NCBI GenBank assembly: GCA_021817685.1 | Contig: JAKAGD010000032.1 | Coordinates: forward strand, 1 to 7,822 | Direction: 5' to 3' | DNA from: a bacterium | GTDB lineage: Bacteria; Patescibacteriota; Minisyncoccia; Phycocordibacterales; Phycocordibacteraceae | DNA: 7,822 nucleotides | Shown here: piece by piece, positions 1 through 4,443 of the stretch | Layout: each line of letters begins with the position of its first letter | How positions within the stretch are numbered: position 1 is the first letter of the stretch | Notes under the pieces: generated by a model | What the model was told of the DNA's origin: nothing | Database searches by the model: none | The model's input: the letters and a program-made list of their open reading frames with translations, nothing else | Program-made: the position numbers and the translations under genes

Positions 1-62
1 ACGCCGACTGCCAAGTCGACGACATTTCCGCGAAGCAAAAATTGTTTGAATTCTTTGAGCAT
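1..62 (-). CDS. mscL: Large-conductance mechanosensitive channel MscL, N-terminal fragment (runs off the window)
   Basis: Reading the minus strand from the ATG at 62-60 gives 20 codons, M-L-K-E-F-K-Q-F-L-L-R-G-N-V-V-D-L-A-V-G, before the window ends. This matches the conserved MscL N-terminus: the amphipathic S1 helix (KEF..F..RGN) followed by VVDLAVGV, the start of the first transmembrane helix that lines the pore. MscL forms a homopentameric inner-membrane channel that opens under membrane tension to release solutes during hypo-osmotic shock. The start is fixed by the family alignment. A weak AGG lies 5 nt upstream and a TATACT box ends 9 nt upstream, so the leader, if any, is only a few bases. 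The rest of the gene (about 110 more residues in the family) lies outside the window. The identification rests on 20 residues but the motif is distinctive. Confidence 0.87.
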   Translation of the reverse strand, partial: MLKEFKQFLLRGNVVDLAVG

Positions 63-71
63 ATACACCTA

Positions 72-77
72 AGTATA
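72..77 (-). promoter_or_regulatory. Putative -10 box (TATACT) for mscL
   Basis: The minus strand carries TATACT with only 9 nt between it and the mscL ATG. Transcription would start about 3 nt before the start codon. No convincing -35 hexamer is visible at 16-18 nt spacing. The same hexamer sits 6-7 nt before the protease and ddl starts, which raises confidence that it is a real promoter element. Confidence 0.5.
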
Positions 78-85
78 CGACACCC

Positions 86-274
86 TGTGGACCTACGGGG
101 ACCGCGAATACGCTTGTCGATCCTTACAGGATCAGTACACCTTGCGGATTTTCTGTTCACTTTGTTCCAGAAAATGCTCGCAAGCTCTTCGACTCCCCGC
201 CGCAAAGTCCCCCGGACTTTGCTTAGGTCCACAAAAACTGCTCCGCACTTTTTGTGGACCTACGGGGAGTCGAA
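86..274 (-). repeat. tRNA-Ala-derived palindromic repeat region downstream of tRNA-Ala(GGC)
   Basis: The interval between tRNA-Ala(GGC) and mscL holds no gene but is built from pieces of the tRNA 3' end. An inverted copy of the tRNA 3' 26 nt (249-274) occurs at 188-199 plus 224-237, exact except that a 24-nt block (200-223) is inserted between the T-arm and acceptor parts. That block is itself a hairpin, 202-210 pairing with 214-222. A second, direct 16-nt copy of the tRNA end lies at 86-101 (identical to 253-268). Between the copies are a 14-bp interrupted hairpin (141-155 with 168-184) and a 5-bp hairpin (119-133). The bases are read directly; origin and function are unknown. Candidates are a tRNA-derived mobile or REP-like element, a termination or processing signal, or remnants of integration at a tRNA. 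Confidence 0.75.
224..262. repeat. 14-bp perfect inverted repeat overlapping the 3' end of tRNA-Ala(GGC)
   Basis: TAGGTCCACAAAAA at 224-237 is exactly complementary to 249-262, with an 11-nt loop. The right arm includes the discriminator base and the 3' acceptor strand of tRNA-Ala(GGC). In the transcript this helix would compete with the tRNA acceptor stem. On the minus strand the 3' arm begins with five T, so it could resemble a terminator, although the T run is inside the stem rather than after it. Confidence 0.8.
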
Positions 275-325
275 CCCCGACTTCGTCCATGCCATGGACG
301 CGTGATACCGCTTCACCATAGGCCC
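255..325 (-). tRNA. tRNA-Ala(GGC)
   Basis: The minus strand folds into a complete 71-nt cloverleaf. The acceptor GGGCCTA pairs with TAGGTCC and includes the G3-U70 wobble that marks alanine tRNAs. The D stem is GTGA/TCAC, the anticodon stem CGTCC/GGACG, the loop ATGGCAT (U33, anticodon GGC, reads GCC), and the T arm CGGGG-TTCGACT-CCCCG. The discriminator is A73. CCA is not encoded (next bases CAA), so it must be added by CCA transferase. The gene lies 25 nt downstream of tRNA-Ala(CGC) and is probably cotranscribed with it. Confidence 0.96.
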
Positions 326-350
326 GGTATCTTTCTCTTCCGACGCACGG

Positions 351-423
351 TGGACCTGGGGGGATTCGAACCCCCTACCTCGTCAATGCGAATGACGCGC
401 TCTACCAAGTGAGCTACAGGCCC
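351..423 (-). tRNA. tRNA-Ala(CGC)
   Basis: This is a complete 73-nt cloverleaf on the minus strand. The acceptor GGGCCTG/CAGGTCC has G3-U70, the alanine identity element. The D arm is GCTC/GAGC, the anticodon stem CGTCA/TGACG with loop TTCGCAT (anticodon CGC, reads GCG), the variable loop has 5 nt, and the T arm is GGGGG-TTCGAAT-CCCCC. The discriminator is A73 and no CCA is encoded (next bases CCG). It is the first gene of the Ala pair and a candidate extended -10 lies about 95 nt upstream. Confidence 0.96.
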
Positions 424-480
424 GAAGCGAGGCAGAATGAAGGAGTGTCCTCTCAATCATTCATTCTCGCCGAACGAAGG

Positions 481-507
481 GCTTGTATCGGCATTCCCGA
501 TACAGGC
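481..507. repeat. 11-bp hairpin upstream of the tRNA-Ala pair
   Basis: An 8-bp perfect stem (484-491 with 497-504, loop CATTC) extends by three further pairs (one G-U) to 481-507. The interior resembles the T arm of tRNA-Pro(GGG): ATCGG and CCCGAT flank a shortened loop. If transcription of the Ala tRNAs starts near 512, the hairpin would be at the very 5' end of the precursor. A rho-independent terminator for the Pro run is less likely because no T tract follows. Confidence 0.6.
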
Positions 508-518
508 CCGTGCGGACG

Positions 519-527
519 ATTCTAACA
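519..527 (-). promoter_or_regulatory. Candidate extended -10 (TGTTAGAAT) for the tRNA-Ala pair
   Basis: The only AT-rich stretch between the Pro and Ala tRNAs contains, on the minus strand, TG-T-TAGAAT, one mismatch from the extended -10 consensus. No -35 is evident. A start near 512 would give a precursor with about 90 nt of leader before tRNA-Ala(CGC). This is a low-confidence call based on a single motif. Confidence 0.3.
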
Positions 528-539
528 TAACTGCATTCT

Positions 540-662
540 GTCGGGCTACTGGGAATCGGTCATGCATAGCTTCCTGCTGGAAATTTGCGCCCCCGCCTCA
601 GCCTGTCGGCCTCCGGCTTTCGATTCCCCGTGCTCCTTTCAGTCGGGCTATCGGGAATCGAA
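540..662 (-). repeat. tRNA-Pro-derived partial copies downstream of tRNA-Pro(GGG)
   Basis: Bases 540-558 repeat 642-660 (the 3' end of tRNA-Pro(GGG)) with only two adjacent differences in 19 nt. After 558 the match to a tRNA is lost. At 619-628 lies TTCGATTCCC in the opposite orientation, a 10-nt inverted copy of the T-loop region (653-662). The intervening 60 nt contain no gene and only short stems, such as TTCC/GGAA around 571-582. Together with 481-507 this explains the roughly 220-nt gap between tRNA-Pro(GGG) and tRNA-Ala(CGC). The layout (direct copy, variable middle, inverted T-arm) parallels the region after tRNA-Ala(GGC). Confidence 0.6.
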
Positions 663-713
663 CCCGATCTACATGCACCCCATGCATGCGTACTACCGGT
701 ATACTATAGCCCG
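643..713 (-). tRNA. tRNA-Pro(GGG)
   Basis: This is a complete 71-nt cloverleaf on the minus strand. The acceptor CGGGCTA pairs fully with TAGCCCG, and the C1-G72 pair is characteristic of bacterial proline tRNA. The D stem is GTAT/GTAC and the anticodon stem CATGC/GCATG with loop ATGGGGT (anticodon GGG, reads CCC; G37 as expected for Pro). The T arm is TCGGG-TTCGATT-CCCGA and the discriminator A73. No CCA is encoded (next bases CTG). It lies 18 nt downstream of tRNA-Pro(CGG), so the two were almost certainly transcribed together. Confidence 0.96.
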
Positions 714-731
714 CTCCGGAGATGTTCTCTG

Positions 732-802
732 TCGGGCCGCCGGGAATTGAACCCGGTCTACACGCACCCGAAGCGTGCGTACTACCGGCATACTCCGGCC
801 CG
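732..802 (-). tRNA. tRNA-Pro(CGG)
   Basis: This is a complete 71-nt cloverleaf on the minus strand. The acceptor CGGGCCG/CGGCCCG carries C1-G72. The D stem is GTAT/GTAC, the anticodon stem CACGC/GCGTG with loop TTCGGGT (anticodon CGG, reads CCG), and the T arm CCGGG-TTCAATT-CCCGG. The discriminator is A73, without encoded CCA (next bases CAG). It is the middle member of the Val-Pro-Pro run, 19 nt after tRNA-Val. Confidence 0.96.
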
Positions 803-821
803 ACACAGAACACCTCCCGTG

Positions 822-895
822 TGCGCTCCGCAGGGATCGAACCTGCGACCTTACGCGTGTGAAGCGTACGCTCTAACCAACTGAGCTAGGAGCGC
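822..895 (-). tRNA. tRNA-Val(CAC)
   Basis: This is a complete 74-nt cloverleaf on the minus strand. The acceptor GCGCTCC pairs with GGAGCGC, the D stem is GCTC/GAGC with loop AGTTGGTTA, the anticodon stem TACGC/GCGTA with loop TTCACAC (anticodon CAC, reads GTG), the variable loop is AGGTC, and the T arm GCAGG-TTCGATC-CCTGC. The discriminator is A73. CCA is not encoded (next bases CAC). It leads the Val-Pro(CGG)-Pro(GGG) run, with a candidate extended -10 ending 11 nt upstream of its 5' end. Confidence 0.96.
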
Positions 896-906
896 GAGCA
901 CGCTTA

Positions 907-915
907 ACCATACCA
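907..915 (-). promoter_or_regulatory. Candidate extended -10 (TGGTATGGT) for the Val-Pro-Pro tRNA run
   Basis: TGGTATGGT on the minus strand fits the TGnTATnnT pattern also seen before ddl (TGGTATACT) and uvrA (TGGTATAGT). It predicts a start around 900, only 5 nt before the mature tRNA-Val end. It partly overlaps a 14-bp palindrome (912-925) that touches the protease stop codon; whether that palindrome has a role is unclear. Confidence 0.4.
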
Positions 916-924
916 GATTTCTGG

Positions 925-1857
925 TTATATTCCCAGATTCGCGAGCGCGCTTTTCACTCTGCTTATCGGCAGGGAGAAACCGATGTTCTGCGAGCCTTGC
1001 ACCATCGCCACGTTCACCCCGACCGCTTCGCCGGAGAGATTCACCAGGGGGCCGCCGGAATTGCCCGGATTAATGGCAGCGTCGGTCTGTATGACCCCGG
1101 TAAGCGTTTCCGTGCCGCCCTGGCTGTTCCCCGCCGTGATGCTCCGGTTTAGCCCCGAGACGACGCCGACCGAGACCGAGTTGCTGTATTCGCCGAGTGC
1201 ATTCCCTATCGCAAAGACCGACTGAGCAAGGCTTAGTGCGGAGGAATCGCCGAGCGGCACCGTCGTGTAGCCGCTTCCCGTTATCTTCACCACGGCCAAG
1301 TCCTCGGTGGGAGAGCGCCAGATGACCGTCCCTTCTTTCTGTTTGCCGCTCGCGAGCAGTACGGTATAGGTCGCGTTGGTATCCGCTACGACGTGCTTGT
1401 TGGTGATGATGTAGCCATTCCCGCGCACGATGAATCCGGTACCGGCCGAGACCTGCTTCGTCGTCGTGCCCACCTGCTGATACACCGGCACCTGCATGCC
1501 GAACCCCTGGAAGAACGGATCATTGCCGAACGGATTCTCATACGTCACCTGCAGAAGCGGCACTACTTGGCTTTCCACGATGGAAACGACGGCCGGCGTC
1601 ACCTTCGCCACGGCGTCCTGGAGCAGTTGGCTCTGGGATTTCTGCACCACCTGTTCGCGCCGCGAGAGCTCGGCGATATTCGCCGCAGTGCTCGAGGCGG
1701 TCAGATTCACCGAGTTCGCCACGTCTATGACCGCCGACTGGAGCTCGGCGACCGACTGCGAGAGGCGCGTTATCCGCTGCTGCTCGTACACCAGTCCGCC
1801 GACGAGCGCCACGATGGTTATAAGCAGTGCGAGCCAGAAAATATCGATCCTTCTCAT
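925..1857 (-). CDS. Membrane-anchored HtrA/DegP-like trypsin-fold serine protease, no PDZ domain
   Basis: The 310-residue protein is predicted to be an envelope serine protease of the HtrA (S1C) type, acting on misfolded or specific extracytoplasmic proteins. Residues 6-24 form one hydrophobic transmembrane anchor after MRR. Residues 25-80 are rich in heptad-like Q, S, A and L and probably form a coiled-coil stalk. The protease domain runs from about 82 to 305. The catalytic triad is visible: H155 in TNKHVVA, D186 in TEDLAVVKI, S267 in NPGNSGGPL. The C-terminus stops at the end of the trypsin fold, so the PDZ domain of classical DegP/DegS is absent. The ATG at 1857 was chosen because the transmembrane helix follows at once. 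The same frame stays open further upstream, but that part overlaps tRNA-like sequence and has no protein character. A TATACT box ends 6 nt before this ATG. The physiological substrate cannot be told from sequence. Confidence 0.9.
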   Translation of the reverse strand: MRRIDIFWLALLITIVALVGGLVYEQQRITRLSQSVAELQSAVIDVANSVNLTASSTAANIAELSRREQVVQKSQSQLLQDAVAKVTPAVVSIVESQVVPLLQVTYENPFGNDPFFQGFGMQVPVYQQVGTTTKQVSAGTGFIVRGNGYIITNKHVVADTNATYTVLLASGKQKEGTVIWRSPTEDLAVVKITGSGYTTVPLGDSSALSLAQSVFAIGNALGEYSNSVSVGVVSGLNRSITAGNSQGGTETLTGVIQTDAAINPGNSGGPLVNLSGEAVGVNVAMVQGSQNIGFSLPISRVKSALANLGI

Positions 1858-1863
1858 ACTCTT

Positions 1864-1880
1864 AGTATACGAATAGTATA
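1864..1880 (-). promoter_or_regulatory. Tandem TATACT boxes upstream of the protease gene
   Basis: Two identical TATACT hexamers on the minus strand, at 1864-1869 and 1875-1880, lie 11 bp apart. The proximal one leaves only 6 nt before the ATG, predicting transcription from the A of the start codon. The distal one would give a leader of about 10 nt containing a weak AAGAG. No clear -35 is seen for either. Which one is used cannot be decided from sequence. Confidence 0.5.
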
Positions 1881-1935
1881 CCGAATTTATTTCCGAAGCT
1901 TGAGGAGCGCCGGCGCGGGAACCTCGTGGTTTGGG

Positions 1936-2090
1936 AACTTTGGTGGACCCTAGCGGATTCGAACCGCTGACCCCCTCATTGCAAATGAGGTGCTCTATGA
2001 CTAGGAGCGAGTTGAAGCGAGTGCGTCTTCGCATTCGCTTGGAACGAACGACGACGCCAAAAGCCGTTCCGACGGCTTACCAACTGAGCT
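1936..2090 (-). pseudogene. Broken copy of tRNA-Ala(TGC) with an 82-nt insertion in the D loop
   Basis: Bases 1936-1997 are identical over 62 nt to 2095-2156. They contain the T arm, anticodon arm (anticodon TGC), 3' acceptor strand, CCA and flank of the intact tRNA-Ala(TGC). In the D loop the copy is interrupted by about 82 nt (1998-2079; a TA dinucleotide is present at both junctions). It then resumes with CCAACTGAGCT (2080-2090), the D-loop/D-stem sequence of the intact gene. The 5' acceptor strand and bases 8-9 are missing and replaced by the 3' flank of the intact tRNA, so no acceptor stem can form and the copy should not be aminoacylatable. The insertion holds two hairpins: 11 bp at 2015-2025/2030-2040 (one G-T pair) and 7 bp at 2061-2067/2072-2078. 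A spliced tRNA is unlikely because of the missing acceptor strand. Confidence 0.75.
2015..2078. repeat. Two hairpins inside the insertion of the tRNA-Ala copy
   Basis: Stem 1 pairs 2015-2025 with 2030-2040 around a TCTT loop (10 Watson-Crick pairs plus one G-T) and can extend through GTT/AAC past a small internal mismatch. Stem 2 pairs AAGCCGT (2061-2067) with ACGGCTT (2072-2078) around TCCG. On the minus strand stem 2 is followed by TTGG, not a T tract. No open reading frame or further tRNA match is convincing in the insertion. Confidence 0.7.
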
Positions 2091-2099
2091 CAAAAACTT

Positions 2100-2175
2100 T
2101 GGTGGACCCTAGCGGATTCGAACCGCTGACCCCCTCATTGCAAATGAGGTGCTCTACCAACTGAGCTAAGGGCCC
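2100..2175 (-). tRNA. tRNA-Ala(TGC), CCA encoded
   Basis: This is a complete cloverleaf of 73 nt plus an encoded CCA. The acceptor GGGCCCT/AGGGTCC has the G3-U70 alanine determinant. The D stem is GCTC/GAGC and the anticodon stem CCTCA/TGAGG with loop TTTGCAA (anticodon TGC, main reader of GCA and wobble codons). The variable loop is GGGTC and the T arm AGCGG-TTCGAAT-CCGCT. It is the only tRNA in the window with templated CCA. The flanks are complementary: 2176-2186 pairs with 2093-2103, which includes the CCA and discriminator, extending the acceptor helix by 11 bp in the precursor. It follows ddl by 35 nt with no obvious promoter or terminator between, so it may be transcribed from upstream. 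Confidence 0.96.
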
Positions 2176-2210
2176 ACCAAAGTTTTCGAATCTTTTACTC
2201 TACGAAGACT

Positions 2211-3173
2211 CTACCGTGAGAGCGCGAGATTGACCAGATGCGAGAGGAAATCCTGGAACGGCACGCCGACGGCGGCGAGCGACTTCGGCAAAAGCGACTC
2301 GGCCGTAAGTCCCGGAAGCGTGTTGGTCTCCAGGTAGTAAATGCCCTTCGGCGCAACGATGAAATCGCTCCGCGAATAGTGGCGGAGCCCTAAAGCGCGA
2401 TGCATCACCCTTGCCGCGCGGCGGAGCTCCTCGGATACGACGCGCGAGAAGTTCCCGGGGCAGATCTCGCGCGTCGCTCCGGAATATTTCGCATCGTACG
2501 AGAAGAAGTCGTCTTCCGGCGGAATGATCTCGATGGGCGGGAGCGCGTAGAGCGCCTCGCCGCGCAAGTTCTCAACGACGCCGGCGGTCGCCTCCTTCCC
2601 GCGAATGAGTTCTTCTACAAGCACCGCGGAGGCTCCCTCGGCAAAAAGCTTCTCAACGGAGGCAAGCACCGGCGCGTAGCCGCCGATGATGGAAACGCCG
2701 ACCGAGGAACCCCAGCCGACCGGCTTCACAACGACCGGCTGGTGAAAGGTGCGGATAACCTCGCCCACCGCCTCCGCACTGTCTTCCGCGCGCTCAATAA
2801 AGCGGGATTCCGGCGTGAGGAGCCCCGCTTCCCTCGCGCGCACTTTCGCCATAAGCTTGTGCATCGCAAGGTACGAACCGAAAGAATCCGCGCCGGCATA
2901 CGGGACGCCGAATCGCTCCAGAAGTTTCTGCACTTCCCCGTCCTCGCCGTACTCGCCGTGGAGTCCGATGAGCGCGACGTCTATCTGGCGCAGGACGCGT
3001 TCGGGTTCGATCGACCGGCCGCGATAGTGCCACACCCCGTCTCTTCCGATATAGATATCGCGCACGGCGTACCGCTCCTCGGGAAGATTTGCGATGATGG
3101 CGGCGCCGGACTTGAGCGAGACCTCGTGCTCGCGGCTCGGCCCGCCCCGCAGTACCCCAACAACGGTTTGCAT
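2211..3173 (-). CDS. ddl: D-alanine--D-alanine ligase
   Basis: The 320-residue ATP-grasp enzyme joins two D-alanines with ATP hydrolysis in the cytoplasm, giving the dipeptide that MurF adds to the peptidoglycan precursor. Length is normal for Ddl. Motifs in order: GGPSREHEVSLKSG (11-23, with the E15-type residue that binds the first D-Ala), HGEYGEDGEVQ (72-82), VVVKP..GSSVGVS (147-161, ATP-binding lysine and serine loop), VEEL.RGKE (186-194), the omega-loop YDAKY (226-230), and RSDF...YYLETNTLPGLT (268-290) with metal ligands D270, E282 and N284. The tyrosine-containing omega loop argues for D-Ala-D-Ala rather than a Van-type D-lactate ligase. The ATG at 3173 aligns with the family N-terminus. 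The frame is open upstream to 3350, but only across uvrC and without family similarity. The gene follows uvrC by 31 nt and has its own -10 box. No terminator is evident after the TAG. Confidence 0.95.
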   Translation of the reverse strand: MQTVVGVLRGGPSREHEVSLKSGAAIIANLPEERYAVRDIYIGRDGVWHYRGRSIEPERVLRQIDVALIGLHGEYGEDGEVQKLLERFGVPYAGADSFGSYLAMHKLMAKVRAREAGLLTPESRFIERAEDSAEAVGEVIRTFHQPVVVKPVGWGSSVGVSIIGGYAPVLASVEKLFAEGASAVLVEELIRGKEATAGVVENLRGEALYALPPIEIIPPEDDFFSYDAKYSGATREICPGNFSRVVSEELRRAARVMHRALGLRHYSRSDFIVAPKGIYYLETNTLPGLTAESLLPKSLAAVGVPFQDFLSHLVNLALSR

Positions 3174-3180
3174 ACCCCGC

Positions 3181-3189
3181 AGTATACCA
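3181..3189 (-). promoter_or_regulatory. Extended -10 (TGGTATACT) for ddl
   Basis: The 31-nt gap between uvrC and ddl contains TG-G-TATACT on the minus strand, an extended -10. It leaves 7 nt (GCGGGGT) before the ATG, so transcription should start at or one base before the start codon. A Shine-Dalgarno at normal spacing is absent. Read-through from uvrA-uvrC may add expression. Confidence 0.55.
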
Positions 3190-3204
3190 AACGCAAACAA
3201 GCCC

Positions 3205-4443
3205 CTACCTTGTACGCAGGCTTCGCGAACGGGCGCGGCGGTGCCGCGCGAGCGAGAAGCGGTGCGCCTCGGCGTTCGCAAGCACCGCGTCCGCTTCTGT
3301 AATGCCCGCCGCCCGGGCGCCGATAACCTCGCGCGGACGGTGCCGTTCATCCTTCACGACCGAGGCGACCGGGACGGCGATACCCGCTTCCGCAAGCGCC
3401 GCTTCCGCAGCTTTCTTTTGCGTGCGTCCGCCGTCCACGACGATAACGCCCGGGAGCGGCCACTCCGGATGGTTCAAACGGCGCGCAAGCACCTCTTTCA
3501 AAGACGCGATGTCATCGTTCTTTTGCACGCCGCGGATATTAAATGTCCGATACTCTTTCTTCACCGGCGCGCCGTCTACGACGACCGTCATCACGCCGAC
3601 GGCGTTCGTACCGGAGAGATGCGCCGTGTCGTACGCCTCAATACGCTTCCCGGCTGAACGTTCGTCGTCGCGGTACTCATCTTTGACGAGCGATACGTCC
3701 TGAATGTGGTCGAGCGCGAAGAGTTCGCGCCGCGCAGTCGCCGCATCCTCAAAACGCTCGTCCGCCGCGGCATTCCGCATCTCTTTCTCAAGCGCCGCGC
3801 GCAGCTCCTTTCCGCGCCCGCTCAAGAAGAGCATTACTTTGCGTATCGTGCGGCGATAGTCCCGCGCATCAAATGCGCGCGGGTACTGTCCTATTTGCGT
3901 ATTAAATTCTATTTTCGCCGCCTGGTGTTTGCTCCTGGTTCCCACCGGCTTCGGCGTATCAAAGAACGGGAATATGCGCCGGATAAGCCGCAACCCTTCA
4001 CGCAACTGCGCGCCGGACGGAAACGGCCCGTATATTCCTTTATACTTCATGCTTTCCACCCTTCCCTTCACAAAATCTATATCCTTTCCCCGTACCGCAA
4101 GCACCCTCGGTATCTCTTCGTCCGTGATAATGGCATACAAAAATGTCTTGTCGTCCTTGCCGTCCACATTCGCCGCCGGATGATATTTCTTGATGAGCGC
4201 CGCCTCGCGCACGAGCGCTTCCAATACCGTCGGCGTCGGCTCAAAAGCGACGCGATCGGCCTTCGTCACCATGTCCACGATGCGCGGCCCGCGCGTTGCA
4301 ATGAGGTCGTCGTCGAAGTAGCTCCGCACGCGATCGCGGAGCGAGGTCGCCTTGCCCACGTACAGCACGTTCCTGCCCTGTTTGAACAGGTACACGCCCG
4401 GTACGTCCGGCAGATTACTTTTTCGCAGTTCGCTTTTTTGCAT
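3205..4443 (-). CDS. uvrC: UvrABC excinuclease subunit C, short form lacking the HhH domain and all cysteines
   Basis: UvrC is recruited by UvrB to damaged DNA and makes both incisions of nucleotide excision repair. This 412-residue protein has the GIY-YIG 3'-incision domain at 13-95 (PGVYLF, NVLYVGKA, then E80 in LVREAALIKKYHP), the UvrB-contacting UVR helix at about 214-247, and the RNase H-like 5'-incision domain at about 260-405 with D272 (YDTAH), D337 (VVDGG) and H394 (AHRF), matching the family triad. Family members are usually about 600 residues. This one stops directly after the AHRF..RHR helix, so the C-terminal (HhH)2 DNA-binding domain is missing, and ddl starts 31 nt later, leaving no room for it. 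The segment that normally carries four cysteines for the [4Fe-4S] cluster (about 163-192) has none, and the whole protein has no cysteine. The start has no clear Shine-Dalgarno and lies in a long inverted repeat shared with the end of uvrA, 32 nt upstream, which suggests translational coupling. Confidence 0.93.
   Translation of the reverse strand: MQKSELRKSNLPDVPGVYLFKQGRNVLYVGKATSLRDRVRSYFDDDLIATRGPRIVDMVTKADRVAFEPTPTVLEALVREAALIKKYHPAANVDGKDDKTFLYAIITDEEIPRVLAVRGKDIDFVKGRVESMKYKGIYGPFPSGAQLREGLRLIRRIFPFFDTPKPVGTRSKHQAAKIEFNTQIGQYPRAFDARDYRRTIRKVMLFLSGRGKELRAALEKEMRNAAADERFEDAATARRELFALDHIQDVSLVKDEYRDDERSAGKRIEAYDTAHLSGTNAVGVMTVVVDGAPVKKEYRTFNIRGVQKNDDIASLKEVLARRLNHPEWPLPGVIVVDGGRTQKKAAEAALAEAGIAVPVASVVKDERHRPREVIGARAAGITEADAVLANAEAHRFSLARHRRARSRSLRTR

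Noticed and set aside
42..884. Several small open frames across the tRNA cluster on both strands
   Set aside because: They overlap convincing tRNA genes and translate tRNA T-arm sequence into the familiar spurious ESNP/GSNP-type peptides.
912..925. Palindrome ACCAGATTTCTGGT as terminator of the protease gene
   Set aside because: The stem is 6 bp with a 2-nt loop, no T tract follows, and it overlaps the stop codon; at most it might be a protein-binding dyad.
1907..1916. Self-complementary GCGCCGGCGC upstream of the protease promoter
   Set aside because: A single 10-bp GC palindrome with no loop is expected by chance in GC-rich DNA, and no second copy or associated motif was seen.
1858..2034. 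N-terminal extension of the protease reading frame
   Set aside because: It runs through the duplicated tRNA-Ala sequence, has no signal or domain, and bypasses an ATG that directly precedes the transmembrane helix and follows a TATACT box.
1936..2175. Intron-containing functional tRNA-Ala
   Set aside because: The interrupted copy lacks the 5' acceptor strand and bases 8-9, and the insertion sits in the D loop rather than the anticodon loop, with no group I or II intron features in about 82 nt.
3174..3350. N-terminal extension of the ddl reading frame
   Set aside because: It overlaps the end of uvrC in another frame, is Arg-rich without similarity to Ddl, and the ATG at 3173 aligns with the family start.
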